DNA of 64,000 nt from positions 35,867,544 through 35,931,543 of the forward strand of contig OX638131.1 in assembly GCA_951804985.1 (NCBI GenBank), given 5' to 3'. Position numbers and translations under genes: made by a program. Below the pieces are notes generated by a model that did not search any database, was not told where the DNA came from, and worked only from the letters and a program-made list of their open reading frames with translations. Shown here piece by piece: positions 43,454 through 55,070 of this stretch (position 1 is the stretch's first letter; each line of letters starts with the position of its first letter). The DNA is from Dryomyza anilis. Its lineage: Eukaryota; Arthropoda; Insecta; Diptera; Dryomyzidae.

Positions 43454-43858
43454 TTAAAAATTAATTGTATTGATCAAAGTTTTTGCTAAATTTACACATA
43501 TAAACTTTTCTGTGTGCAATGCAGAATTTTTCTGTCAAAAACCAACAAATGAGGCTCTTATTTACAAACGGCAGAAAGTCTTATTATGAAATTAATTCAA
43601 TAGTCGTTTCAGCAAATGATTTAATTGTATTGATGTAACTTTTTGTTTTTTCTGTTAATTTATTAATTAAGAGGATTAAATATTTAATCAATGCAATTAA
43701 AGAGTCGTATCGGCGATGAATCAATTAAAAATCAATTGTATTGATCAAAGTTTTTGCTAAATTTACACATATAAACTTTTCTGTGTGCAATGCAGAATTT
43801 TTCTGTCAAAAACCAACAAAGGAGGCTCTTATTTACAAACGGCAGAAAGTCTTATTAT
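43317..43858. repeat. 271-bp recent tandem duplication
   Basis: Units 43317-43587 and 43588-43858 differ at only about five positions by eye (for example CGGCGTTGAATC versus CGGCGATGAATC). A related motif is at 49065-49110. Confidence 0.95.
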
Positions 43859-44633
43859 GCGATAAACGGCATTTAAAAGATGAGTTATAATACGTATTGA
43901 CATATACAACTGGAATAAACTATTAAATTAATTAATTGAAAGAGTGATATCTATATTATAAAACGCGCTGTGGCAACCGGATATAATTCGGCTGCATCAA
44001 AAGTTTATATAAATGACTATAAAACAACATAAAATTTTTAATTTAGGAAATATAAAAGAAAACAGTCTAACAAATATAGATTAAAACAATATCTATCAAA
44101 AAGTTGAGTTTTTTTTTTGCTGTGCAACACATTAATAACAATTTCGCTCTCATTGTTAGAACATTAAGCATACTTCAGAACATTTTTGTATAATATGTAT
44201 TACGAAATAAATTTTTTGTTCGTCAGCTACCTGTCACTTGCATTTAGAAGCCCTCAAGAACTTAATGCATAACATACATTAAAAAAAAAAAAACAGAAAA
44301 TGCGCACAAAATATAACTAAGAGATTTCGAAAAAATGCTTTGTTGGCATAAAAAAAAAGAAACTCACTTGAAGCATGTCCGTTTAATTATTCTGGCTTAC
44401 TTGGTATGTTATGTCCTTGTACAATATGCGTATAAACTGAAAATTTTATATATATATATTTTTTTTCCTAAATTTCACAAATTCCTCCACAAATACTACA
44501 TAGTTTGTGTTGGTATTGTTTTGCGTTGGTTTTGGCTATTTTTATTATAAAATCCTTACGTAATTGGTTGAGTCATTTGTATTTGTGACCGACCTTTTTC
44601 CAACGTTTTTATCTGACTACTGACTTCACTTAC
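43859..44633. other. AT-rich intron segment before exon 4 donor
   Basis: No repeat or coding signal recognised. Confidence 0.4.
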
Positions 44634-44906
44634 CATAAGGACACAAACACTGATAGGAATTTCCCTCGTGTCCTTGCGACAGATCCACACAAATGCCATT
44701 GTTAGTGCACGGACTCGGCGTGCAAGCATCAATTTCCTCGCAATGGGGACCGGCAAAGCCACTGCAGCACTGACACTCGTACTCCTCCATTGCCGCGTTC
44801 GAATAGCAGACACCTTTGCCGGAACAATCGGCGTTCTCGCCGCAATTGTCGGTTTTTGTGGTGACCTTCAGGCGGACACATTGTGCACCCCAGAGTTCAG
44901 AGACGA
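44634..44906 (-). CDS. Exon 4 of DNER-like receptor: EGF repeat 1 and most of EGF repeat 2
   Basis: The acceptor is TTCCTACAG and the donor is TATG|GTAAG. The 273-bp exon (residues 142-232) starts SELWGAQCVRL, then carries EGF-1 (six Cys from DNCGENADC to GPHCEE, with an unusual adjacent Cys pair QCCSG) and EGF-2 starting DACTPSPCTNNGIC. The Cys spacing is C-x5-C-x5-C...C-x-C-C...C in EGF-1. EGF-2 is completed by GYTGKNC in the next exon. This is the longest EGF-coding exon and the most diagnostic part of the protein for a database search. Confidence 0.95.
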
Positions 44907-45451
44907 CTGTAGGAACAAACAAAAAAAAAATGTAAATGTAGAGCAAATAATACTTATATGGATTTTATTTATTAATGTTTATAATGTAAGAACAAAACAT
45001 AAAAATAGTCAGAAGTAAGAAACGGTAATGGTTTTGAAGTTGGCAGTACTAAGCATTTTGTTGTTTTTCTTAAATTTTTTATTGAGTAGAAATACTTTAA
45101 AATACTTTTAAAATCTTTTACAATTTTTTAAGATATTGAAATCGTTTGCTATAACAGAATAAATAAATGAAAAATTAGTATTTCATATGAAAATCAGAGG
45201 AACAATTTTTTGAAAGTCTCATAAACTCAGAAATTATAAACCATAATAAAAAAAAATATATTTATTATTTCTGGTATGGGACCTGGGACCGCAGTGTTTC
45301 AATGATCATTTCCCGATCATGACCCTAATACAATTTCTACTAGGGCAGTAAATGAACGTTACAGAACATATAAACTAATTAATAATTTAACTAAAATAAA
45401 AAATTCAAATATATAAAATATTCAATAAGTCATATATAAATTATAGGGTAA
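44907..45451. other. AT-rich intron segment with a MITE end
   Basis: 45300-45345 matches the right end of the MITE at 35013-35440 (TTTCTACTAGGGC). The rest is featureless. Confidence 0.55.
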
Positions 45452-46076
45452 CTGGGGTAAAGTGGGAAACGTTTTGATCTGCCTTCAAAAAAATCATTTA
45501 AAAATTATTAACATTCTTTGGAAGGGTCTATTGTTGAAAGTGGGTCGTGATATACATTTTTGGTTTAACAGAATATAATTTATAAGTCTTTTAATTGATT
45601 TTTGTGCGATTTTTCAAAACAGCTCATTTTCGTTCGGACCTTTTGAAAAATTCTGGGTTAAAGTGGGAAACATTAAAAATTTAACAAACAGACAAATAAT
45701 TTGATATTTCTGTATTATTTCATGTTTATTTACAACATAAACAATATAAATACATTTAAAAATAATAATAAAAATAATAACAAATATTTAGGTAATGAAA
45801 AAATTAATTGGAATGAAAAAAAAATTAATATTCATAAATATCTATCAGAAATAATATATTGAAATTAAAAAATTGTGCAATTTTGTGCAAACAAATCGTC
45901 CTTAATTAAAATTGATGAAAATACACTTCGTAGTTTTCAAAAAAAAAAAAAAATGGTAATTGGTTTTCACATTACTACCCCAAGCAATATAGCAATATCT
46001 ATTTGGCTTAGCACCATATAAGCTACGTTCAATTATTTGCAAAACACCTCTCTATGTTTAAAGATATGCAATATAC

Positions 46077-46624
46077 TGTTACGAAAAGAGGTAATTTGCT
46101 CCACTGTGCAAGAGTAAATGAGACGCAAGACAATGCAGCGCACTAAGCAATGTGTTAGAAAGAGACGGAAGATCATGGCAATGTGCGATAAAGAGATAGA
46201 AGATCAGCGCATTAAATACACATAAGTGCGAATGAGATGCCAATACGAGTAGAAGGTTCTCGAAATATGTCGAATCTTTTCGAAACGTGTCGAACTGATG
46301 CATGCAGTATATAAGGGCGCCGCATCTGAGACACAAGACTTCAATAGAGATTGAAAATGCATCATTCACGAAACGAGTAGAAGGTTCTCGAAATATGTTG
46401 AAGCTTTTCGAAACGTGTCGAACTGATGCATGCAGTATATAAGGGCGCCGCATCTGAGACACAACACTTCAATAGTGATTGAAAAGTGTTCGAGTACGTC
46501 TCGTAAGAACAATGCCGAGTTAAATGGTGGACATGCAGCAGTTGTTAAGAGTTTTTTTATTTTGTACACAATCCAGATATACGAACTTGTAGAACAGTTT
46601 TCCGTACTCTGAATTTTCGTAACA
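46077..46624. mobile_element. Solo LTR, gypsy-like
   Basis: 548 bp with inverted ends TGTTACGAAAA and TTTTCGTAACA, flanked by a 4-bp duplication ATAC (46073-46076, 46625-46628), as is usual for Ty3/gypsy elements. No internal region remains, so it arose by recombination between two LTRs. It contains a duplicated core promoter. Open frames across it are shadows. Confidence 0.9.
46246..46501 (+). promoter_or_regulatory. Duplicated LTR core promoter (two 128-bp units)
   Basis: Each unit has TTCTCGAAATATGT-GAA, TTTTCGAAACGTGTCG, the TATA element GTATATAAGGGCGCC, and a downstream ACACAA-ACTTCAAT start region. The units are offset by 128 bp. The plus-strand direction is inferred from the TATA box. 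Confidence 0.75.
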
Positions 46625-46845
46625 ATACGATAATTTCTAATATACTTATTTAATTTAAAAACGTACAAATTGAACACTTTTCGAAAGCAAACAAATGTTC
46701 TCGAAAAAGAATAAAAAAGTACAAAATTGATTAAAATCGTTGATGAAAAAGTGGATGGCATATTAAGTAGTTTTTTGACAGTAGTTTTTTTTGACTAAAA
46801 ATGTAATAACTCTTAAAAAATTGCAATTTCCCACATTTACCCCAG

Positions 46846-47597
46846 GCTTATCTATAAATATATATTTAATAAAATTCTAAATAAAAATAAAATAAAAAAA
46901 ATGAATTGCCTTAATTTTTTTATGTTAGTTTTTAGATTAACCACTGCATAAAATAATTATTGAAATAAACTTCTACATATTAATATGAATTGCTCTTAGT
47001 TGCTTTCAACATATCGAGAAACGCGATGGCGATGATAGACGAACAACTCAAAACAAAGCAAACTAAAGCACAGTAGCGATTATTAAGGGGAAAGCAAGAT
47101 CGAAATAAGCAAGATGAACGCGTGCTCTTTAAATTTTACGAAGAAAACTGCAACAACATTTTTGATAACTAAGATATTAACCTCTGCCTATCAAGAATAA
47201 TAGCTCTTAGTTACGTTTTTCTTTTTAATTGTAGATTTGTTTCTTAAAATTTAGAATATACCCGTTTAATTGTATATCATTCCGTATACTTATTCAAGTA
47301 TACGGAATGACAAAGAAAATAATTGACGTAAATATAGCAACCGATATTAATTGCATGTCATTAATCAGTTCAGCAATGAAATTCAGTAATTTAATGAAAA
47401 CATTTGCTATTCGTAGTTAAGTCAGCAATTGCGGTTGGTGTATATACTATGGGTGTATATACATGTGAATGACTTTGACTTTGATATTGCTCTCTTTTAT
47501 TTGTATTTTATCATTTCACTATATTTAGCTGTATTGGTGACGTGTGAACGTGGTTCTAACTTTGAACAACAAATAGTAAGTAAAGTAATTAAAATAT
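46846..47597. other. Intron segment, single-copy-looking
   Basis: 47280-47315 carries the short inverted pair CATTCCGTATACTT/AAGTATACGGAATG. No gene. Confidence 0.4.
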
Positions 47598-47912
47598 AAT
47601 AATAATAATAATAGTTTGGCGCAACAGTCCTGTATAGAACTTCGGCCGAGCTCTCTCACCATTTGAGCTGTGCGTGTTATATTTGTACTCAAAGTGGTGG
47701 GACCTACAGTTTATTGCCGAATCCGAACGGCGGGTGAGAGCTTTTCATGGGCATTGTTTTACTCTCGTATGTTGCCATTTACTGACGAGAGGTAGCGCGG
47801 TATAGAAAATATTTCTATGAAAAGATGTTGTTAGCCCCAGTCCAGTCTTGAACCAGGGACCTTTCGGCTCGCAGTTCAACGCACTAACCACTGAGCTACC
47901 GCGGCTACATAC
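47598..47912 (-). mobile_element. tRNA-derived SINE family 1
   Basis: (TAA)n tail on the left, full tRNA-like head on the right (GTAGCCGCGGTAGCTCAG on the minus strand). Confidence 0.92.
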
Positions 47913-47929
47913 ATAAAGCAAAAGGATTT

Positions 47930-48313
47930 CCATTCATTTGATACCCATATTTACAAATGGGTAGGTGTACCGAATTTCGATTTTTTTTTTGTGAACCACA
48001 AGTCTTTTCGCCGGAAAACATTATTATCATGTATTTGAGCATGATGTTAATATATATTTGACCAAAAAAGTTTACCTAAGCACGTGTACATTTCGCACAT
48101 ACAGCGTAGGTATATTAGTAATCTAAGTTATAATTTTCATTTATCTAGCTCGCCAATTTTAAAAGTAGTAGGGATTTCAAAATCGCTAAATCGGCTCAGG
48201 AGGTCATGCTGATCAAGAATATATATACTTTTCCATACCGGAGATGCTTCCTTCTGGGTGTTACAAACGGCGTACCAAACTGAATATACCCTTTCACTCT
48301 TAGTGTAGGGTAT
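47930..48313 (-). mobile_element. INE-1/DINE-1-like element (subfamily C), truncated
   Basis: Matches 39427-40159 in reverse: CATACCGGAGATGCTTCC, AGCATGATGTTAAT, end GTGTAGGGTATAA. The (GTCY)n tract and 3' hairpin are missing. Confidence 0.88.
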
Positions 48314-48479
48314 AATTACAAATATAGTAACAAAATATATAATTAAATAAATATACCTACTATAAAATAAAATAAACAAATATATATTTTTATGTTTTCA
48401 TAACAGGGTGTGTTAATTTCGTTTGATTTTTGTTCAATTCGTTTATTAATTAAAATGAATTCGTATCGACTGTAAGCGG

Positions 48480-48560
48480 ATACACACACCAAATTAAGCG
48501 AATATAAACACCAAAAGAAGCGAATATAAACACCAAAAGAAGCGAATATACACACCACCA
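48480..48560. repeat. 22-bp tandem repeat, about three units
   Basis: Unit AGAAGCGAATATAAACACCAA, starting in a variant form at 48490. Confidence 0.8.
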
Positions 48561-48819
48561 ACGCGTCACGAAAACCAATGACAACCAATGAGAACCAAAA
48601 CCAATTCAGAAAATAATTTTTTAAAATATGATGCCATCAAAATACCATCTTGAAATTTTGTATGAACATTTATAATAAATTGACGAAAACTTAGGATTTT
48701 TTTCAGAATTTTAAAAAGGGTCCTTTTTAAAGACATCAATTTTGAAGTGCAAGGATAATGACCACGGGCCACATGTTACCGTTTGGAAATTACAACTTAA
48801 TTTTTCTAAAAGCTTGTTC

Positions 48820-49855
48820 TATTAGCTTTAAAACGAGCCATTAACGGAGTTTCTAGCATTTCTAGTTCAAGAGATATTTAAATATGAACAACAGTACAAA
48901 AGTGATTTTTGGCACTTTTTTTCCAACTTTGAGCCACTGTATCTCTGGAAGTAGTAATTTCATTGAAATCGAAGAAGGTGAGTTCCAACCGCTGGTCGAT
49001 TTGGTGTGGAATGGCCTTTATATAATATTTTTTTCTGGGTGTAATATGAAGATGTGTATGCTAATGCAATTAATAATTTAGTCGGCGTAGTATCAGCAAA
49101 GATGTAATTGTATCGATGTACATTTTTGGTTAAATTTTTGTTTGTTTTTTTCTGTGCATGTGAAAATGAAATAACTCTACAATTTCATATTTCATAAAGC
49201 AATAGGCCCGATTTGTGAAAATGAAACAAAGCCCCATTCAGATGAAATAAAAACCCAAATATAAATAATATAACACCCATACAAAATAAGGTTTTATTTA
49301 TTGTTTTAAAAAATCCACAATGCCTGAAATTAGGTAAAGCCACAAAAATACTGGAAAATATGAACAAATTGTTAGAAATATTTTTATTTTTTGAAATGAT
49401 TGAAGCATTTTATTGTAACGAAATAAAGTCCCAGTTTTAAAAATAAAATTAATCCCTAAATTACGATAAAACACCACAATAAGTAGTTTGGTTGTTTTAT
49501 GTAAAACTGATGGAGTTTATTATTTCGTTTCTTAATTTGGGGTTTTATTTCTTAGGGTCCTATTTTATAGAGCACACGGTATTAATTTTTATTGAAATCT
49601 TTTCAAAAAAGAATTTAAAATATAACAACAATGTTACAGTTTAAAACCATAAATAGAGAATAAAAATTAAAAAATGATATGTGATTCAGCGCCATAAATA
49701 AATGCTTAACATCTTTAATTATAGCACATAGTACTAAAATTATGCAAATGTCTCTGGAAATGGTGACATTTGGCTTAAAAACACATCAAAAATAAATTCA
49801 CCATAGAGCACAGTAAAAACTGCTGAAAACTAAATAAGTTTTGCTGTAATCCTAC
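48820..49855. repeat. Intron with inverted copy of repeat R2 and AT-rich sequence
   Basis: 48820-49040 is repeat R2 in reverse (ATTTGGTGTGGAAT, CTGTATCTCTGGAA). 49200-49560 has repeated AAAT-AAACCC/GGGTTTTATTT words that form loose inverted pairs. No gene. Confidence 0.6.
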
Positions 49856-49963
49856 CGAGTGTAATTGCGTAGATCCTCTCCGACGAACACCTCGCCGGCT
49901 TAGCGTCAACGGTGTTAATGCCAGCGCTGTCTCCGTTACCGTTACCATTTCCGTTTCCGCTTC
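49856..49963 (-). CDS. Exon 3 of DNER-like receptor: Gly/Asn-rich linker plus Cys segment, phase-neutral
   Basis: This 108-bp segment lies 52 nt downstream of exon 2. It opens with GSGNGNGNGNGDSAGINT and runs through a Cys (ARCSSERI) to AITL plus one base, which joins the next exon to give Val. The donor is ACTCG|GTAGGA. The acceptor is TAG (or the AG three bases earlier) after an A-rich, not pyrimidine-rich, stretch, so it is weak. The exon begins and ends in phase 1, so leaving it out would also keep the frame. The codon pattern and fit to the next exon favour a real exon. Whether it is constitutive or a cassette cannot be told from sequence. Confidence 0.68.
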
Positions 49964-50015
49964 CTACTTTTTTTTTTTGTGTCTATTTACAAATAGTGGG
50001 CACTATGCTACTCAC

Positions 50016-50179
50016 CAATTAACAAGTTTACTCCCTCGGTGAGGTCCTTATCGTAGAGGGTCACCAGTTTTCTGCCATCTACCACTAGCGGCGTAATATC
50101 TAGCAGGATGCCCTCGGTGACGTCGCAGTGCTCATGGCCGGAACGTGTAACCTGATAAACTTGGGTAGTATGTGGTGCG
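50016..50179 (-). CDS. Exon 2 of DNER-like receptor: ectodomain segment before the EGF array
   Basis: The acceptor is TTCTATATAG and the donor is ATTG|GTGAGT. The AG carried over from exon 1 joins C here to make Ser, and the frame then reads APHTTQVYQV onward. The exon encodes a hydrophilic segment with one Cys (HEHCDV) and a Val/Leu-rich strand-like region (ILLDITPLVV), ending in GVNLLI plus one leftover base. Length is 164 bp, residues 51-105. No named domain is recognised. The pattern of single Cys and beta-strand stretches continues from exon 1, consistent with a jelly-roll or MNNL-like N-terminal domain as in Notch ligands, which is only a suggestion. Confidence 0.88.
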
Positions 50180-51251
50180 CTATATAGAAAGAGAGCGAGA
50201 AAGAGAATGTAAGAGGGTGATAGATGAAGAAATTAAAAAAAAAATCACACGTTGGATACACAGTAAATGAACGAAAAACATGTTAACTTTAGTTAGGATC
50301 GCCGTAAAAAGGACATTTTAACTGCATGTGCGAATTCAATGTTAGCAACAATAACAACAACAACAACTTCATCAACAACACACCGAAGTACTGCCGAGTG
50401 CATGTGGAGTTTATGCCAGCATGGTTCAGTAATTATTTCCCTGGTTACACATGCAGGATGGATGGTATTATCATCATCATCGGTGGCCCGGGGCACATGT
50501 ATGGCCGGCTTTCATGTTGATTTTCGTGCGCTTTTACTTCCGCTTGGCCGCTTGCTAGCCGGAAGCTGCATAGATTTATTTAATGAAATTCAAACAAGGT
50601 ATTTTTGTAGTTTCACAACAACAACAAAAAAAAAACCGAGCTATTTTATTAAAGTTTTACCTTATAATGTTACAACACTGGTTTGTGAAATGGCAAACGA
50701 CGGGCAAAACAGTTTTATGGCTTTGCAATTAGTTTATTTTAATTTTTATTTATATTAAAAAAAAAAAAAAATGTTTGTAGTCAAATATACTATTCGGACT
50801 TTGTTTTTGATTAATTTCCACCCCCATAAGAAAATTAAAAGCAATTATTTAATTGGTTTCAAAATTTTATTAATTTAAACAGGTCTAATTCGCTGACAAT
50901 TCATACCCGACAATTCTTCCTCGATACAATTCTTCCCATGACAATACTTCCCTGAAAATTCTTCCCGGAAAATTCATCCACGGACCATACTTCGCCAGAC
51001 AATTGTTGCATGTTTTGTGTGTTTGAGTTAAAATCGAAATATAGGTACGGTAGAAGCGATAGAAACGAAACGTATATACATTTTTGAGGACAGCTGGATT
51101 GATAGATATAGATTTGCAAAAAACTACAAATATAAAACTCAAAATTAAGAGGATCAGAGGAAAAAGTTTTCAAAATCGATAATGCACGGATAGAAAAGTT
51201 TAATTTGTATATGCTTGATTGTTATAATTCGTTATCACCATATAAATATTA
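50180..51251. other. Intron upstream of exon 2, single-copy-looking, with minisatellite relics
   Basis: 50345-50385 has a (CAA)n tract and 50470-50482 (ATC)n. 50890-51000 has degenerate TTCTTCCCGGAAAA-type units related to 28505-28690. No gene. Confidence 0.5.
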
Positions 51252-52546
51252 AGGAGTGCGTCGAATAAAATTGTGCGTTACATATCTTCCCATAATGTGC
51301 TATTGCAAGATTCAAATTAATAAAATTTGATCATAGTAGCTCTGAATTAAATGGCAGAAAATAATGTGTGTCAGTTATAGTCAATACCAAATTTATTTAA
51401 CGCGAAAATGGCAAACGAAGTGGAAGTGCGAGAAACATAATTAAAATTTTTCAAAAATAACCTAGTTGGTCTTTTAAAAAAATTGCCAAGGAGGTAGGGG
51501 CTAACCCTAAGACCATTTCTCGCGTTATCAACCGCTTTAAGGAAGACCTGAGTATTGATCGGAAGATAGGTTCTGGTAAAAAAAGGGCCACATGATCGTG
51601 AAAAGTCGAGGAAGGTTGTGAATATTTTAAAGAAAGATCCAAGCATATCCGGAAGGAAATTGGCGAGAAAGGCGGACTGCTCAGAATCTTTCGTGCGCAG
51701 GACTAAGAAAGAAGCTGGGCTAAAGACTTTCACGGTCCAAAAAGTTCCGGATAGAAATGCCGTCAAGAATGAAACCGCAAAACAATGAGCTAAAAAGCTG
51801 AACCAATATTTTTTTAAAAAATTCGATTACTGCATAATGGACGACGAAACTTATGTTTTAGCAGACTTTTCTCAGCTACCTGGGCAGAAATTTTATACAG
51901 CCGATTCTCGAGGAAATGTTGCTGAAAAATTCAAAAAAAAAAAATGACAAATTTCCCAAAGAAATTCCTTGTTTGGCAGGCAATTTGCAGTTGTGGAAAA
52001 AGGAGCAGCTCATTCGTGACATCGGGTACAATTAATAGCGAACTATATGTGAAGGAATGTTTGCAAAAGAGATTGCTTCCATTTTTACGCCAACATGAAG
52101 TGTCCACATTTTTTTGGCCTGACCTCGCTTCATGTCACTACAGCAAAACGGCCTTAGAGTGGATCCAACAAAATGCAGTGACTTTGGTGCCTAGAGAAGC
52201 CAATCCACCAAACTGTCCAGAACTCAGGCCGATTGAGAGATACTGGGCTTTAGTAAAAAGGGAGATGAAGAAAACAAAAAAAGTGGCCAAAGACCTTCAA
52301 GACTTTAAAATAAAGTGGTCTTCAGCAGCTGTGAGGGTGTCGGACACTACCATTACAACATTAATGAAAGGGGTTCCGGAAAAATGAAAACTTTTTATTA
52401 AAAAATATTAATTTCTGGTTTTTTATATTTTTTTTTAAATCTAAAAATAATTTGCAAAATAAAATATTTTATTCTATAAATATTCGATTACTAGATTTCT
52501 AGATTTTTTCATTTTTGTAGCGTACAATTTTATTCGACGCAGTCCT
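51252..52546 (+). mobile_element. Tc1-type (DD37E) transposon, full length with both terminal repeats
   Basis: 1295 bp flanked by TA at 51250-51251 and 52547-52548. Terminal inverted repeats of about 28 bp begin AGGAGTGCGTCGAATAAA on the left and AGGACTGCGTCGAATAAA on the right (reverse complement), with few mismatches. It sits in the intron between exon 2 and exon 1 of the DNER-like gene, in the antisense direction to that gene. It contains a broken transposase. Confidence 0.93.
51410..52387 (+). pseudogene. DD37E Tc1-type transposase, multiply frameshifted
   Basis: The reading begins MANEVEVRET and breaks within the first dozen codons. A paired-type helix-turn-helix follows (IAKEVGANPKTISRVINRFK), then a second DNA-binding part (DPSISGRKLARKADCSESF) after another frame break. 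The catalytic part has IMDDETYVLADF, FWPDLASCHYS and RPIERYWALVK. The last frame runs 51944-52387 and is joined to the first catalytic Asp only across a 12-A run in the -1 direction. It stops at EK where the other copy reads on. The helix-turn-helix plus DD37E layout is that of Tc1-like transposases. It is inactive as it stands. Confidence 0.88.
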
Positions 52547-52548
52547 TA

Positions 52549-53934
52549 GGAATAATATCTAATAACATTATAATTGAATTGTACAATTATTGTGTTCAGA
52601 TTGTAATATTATTATACGATATCACTGTTCGGCAAAATGATCACTTTTATTCCTCCCTATCTTCATTCATATCATTTCTACATAATTTTAATGTGCTCAG
52701 TCCAAATGCGCTTTTATTTTTTAACTATACGTATAGCTGTCTAGTCTTTTCATAAAAAATGTTATTTGTAAAATGCAGTGAACATGCAAAAATCATAAAA
52801 TACAGTTTTCTCTAAAACGTAGGGAAAAAAAATCTAAAAACGCAATTGAAATCAACACATTAAAATTATATGGAAATGATATGAATGAAGACAGGAAGAA
52901 TTCTATACCAAACAGTGTATTTAAACATAAAATTCTTTAATCTTGGATTTATATGAATTTACTATATTAAAGTATCTGTAGAAATAGATATTTTTCATCA
53001 GATAATATGTATGTTTATTATTTCTGTTATGTAACACACATTCAATATCAAAAAAGGTTCTGTGAATCATACGTATTTGGTTAATCGTGATTGTTACGGA
53101 GTGAATTTAAAAATAATAGAATTAGTATGACAACGCTGCCTTCTAGATGCATTCTGTAACACTCACAAATATACTTGTTTATGAAATGTAAACATTAATA
53201 TGTTTACATGTAAATAAAATGATTTGCATATTTAAACATATATATGTTCGTAAGAATGTCTAAAATTATTCATTATATATTTAAATAAATATGAACTAAA
53301 ACAAAATTATTTTTGCCTGTCATTATAATAATGTTTTGCAATACAATAATACTCATGTTTGCATATACCTCCAAAGCTGGGATCCGTACGATATGTTTAA
53401 AAGCCTTAGAACGCCGAAGAAATATTTGGCCGAATCAAAAAATGACAAAAATATTTTAAAGCTAGAAAATGTCGAAAAATATTTGAATATAAATAGTAGA
53501 GAGTATATAATTGATATAGAGTTTCCATACAGGTAGTTTCACTGCCACTTTTGTTAAATAAATTCAAACATTGGTTATGTGGAAATTGAAACGAAAATGT
53601 TGTCAACAGACACATTTTCAAATCAATATTCTGATATTTTCTGCCACATTTTTGGCAAAAAAATAATTAAAATTTATAATGCGTTGGATTGCAATATATC
53701 TTGGTAAGTTTGGTTTCAAATTATCTGCGGACAGATCCAGTTTTGTGTACTGTTTTCCTCTGTTAACTACAATCTGTAAAATTCCACTTCCACATAAGCA
53801 ATGTTTTCGGCAGCGACGCCAGCAAACTCGGAAGGAATCTTTATTATAAATGTATACTCTCGGCTATAAATACAAAAACATTTTTTTTATAGAATCAAAA
53901 ATGTCGAAAATTAAAATGCCGATATATCAAAATG
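52549..53934. other. AT-rich intron segment
   Basis: 53400-53480 shares AATGTCGAAAAATAT-type words with repeat R2. No coding exon seen. Confidence 0.4.
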
Positions 53935-54210
53935 TTGAAATACAAATTTCAAATCGTATATGAGCTATTCCACACCAAATCTCCCAGGATTTGCAACTTA
54001 CCCTTTTCGATTTCAATGAAATGTTGGCAAATGATAAAGAGTAAAGAGATCTGCATTGATCATTTTTTTACATATTTCCAGAGATTCCACTTTTCCAGAG
54101 ATACAGTCCAAAGTTAAAAAATTACTTTTGTATGGTGGTTCATATTGAAGTATCTATTGATGCTAAAAACTTCGTTAAGGTTTCGTTTTAAAACTAATAA
54201 AACAATCTCT
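53935..54210. repeat. Dispersed repeat R2
   Basis: Same direction as 32270-32550; about 75% similar by eye. Confidence 0.7.
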
Positions 54211-54672
54211 TATAAAATTTCTTCTTAAGATGGTCGTTATCCTTGAACTTTAAATTTCATGTCCTTAAAAAAAGTTATTTAAAAAAATAATCAAAACTAT
54301 TTAATAATCTCCGCATGAAACCTGTAGTAGCTAAAAATCAGAATTCGTAGCGAAAATTCTGATTATTCTCTACAACTGGACTCAGAATTATGGTGTCTAT
54401 GTTGTTTTTTAATATTTTTGTTCTTTTTTTAATATCTTTATCTTTGTATTTTATTATATTTACTTGAAATTTTTGACACGTTGCTGTTTTTTTTCGATAT
54501 TTTCCATCATTTTTTGGCAAAAAATGATTTCTACAGTTTTTTTCAACATTTTAGTTATCAACATTTCTTTTTGACATATTTGTTTTTTGTTTTCGACATT
54601 TTTGTTTTCGACATTTTCAGGTTTCGGTATTTTTATTTACTACGTTTTTGTACCCGGTATTTTTAGTTTCTA

Positions 54673-55070
54673 CCCAGTCTGCCATGTCTCGGTTACCTTC
54701 GATGCCTCGAAGCTTTCTCGAATAACTTCGATAAAAAAAGTTTGAGCCGTTGCATTCTCGATTCTAATTTTTAAAAATATTCGTACATTCAAATTCTTTG
54801 ACAAGATACGATATTTAAAGATTTATCAAATCGATATCGCAATATTTTTCGCAGCAATCTCGAACTTTGATCATTTTTTTCTTCGATATCGTTCCGATTT
54901 CGAAAAATGTCTCGTATAGAGAAAACTCCGACAAAATGTTTCGTTATCTACCTACCATCTAGGTCCAATTTGACGCTCGATATCGTTACGAGAACGTCTC
55001 CGATGTCGTGTGATTTCTCCATCTACTCGCATTGATCTCGTAACGATATCGATACGAATGGCATACTGGG
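54673..55070 (+). mobile_element. TA-flanked MITE, CCCAGT...ACTGGG family, intact
   Basis: 398 bp with ends CCCAGTCTGCC and GGCATACTGGG, TA at 54671-54672 and 55071-55072. Co-linear with 13881-14267. Confidence 0.92.

Larger units (their letters stand above)
45452..46845. mobile_element. TIR element (CTGGGGTAAAGTGGG ends), split by a solo LTR
   Basis: Ends CTGGGGTAAAGTGGGAAAC at 45452 and, inverted, TTTCCCACATTTACCCCAG at 46827-46845. An internal repeat of the terminus (GGGTTAAAGTGGGAAAC) is at 45655. No coding capacity. Flanking duplication not evident. Confidence 0.8.

Noticed and set aside
46079..46761. Two minus-strand frames of 127 and 131 codons with repeated CLRCGALIYCMHQFDTF
   Set aside because: They are the antisense translation of the duplicated LTR promoter, and the repeat of the motif comes from the 128-bp duplication.
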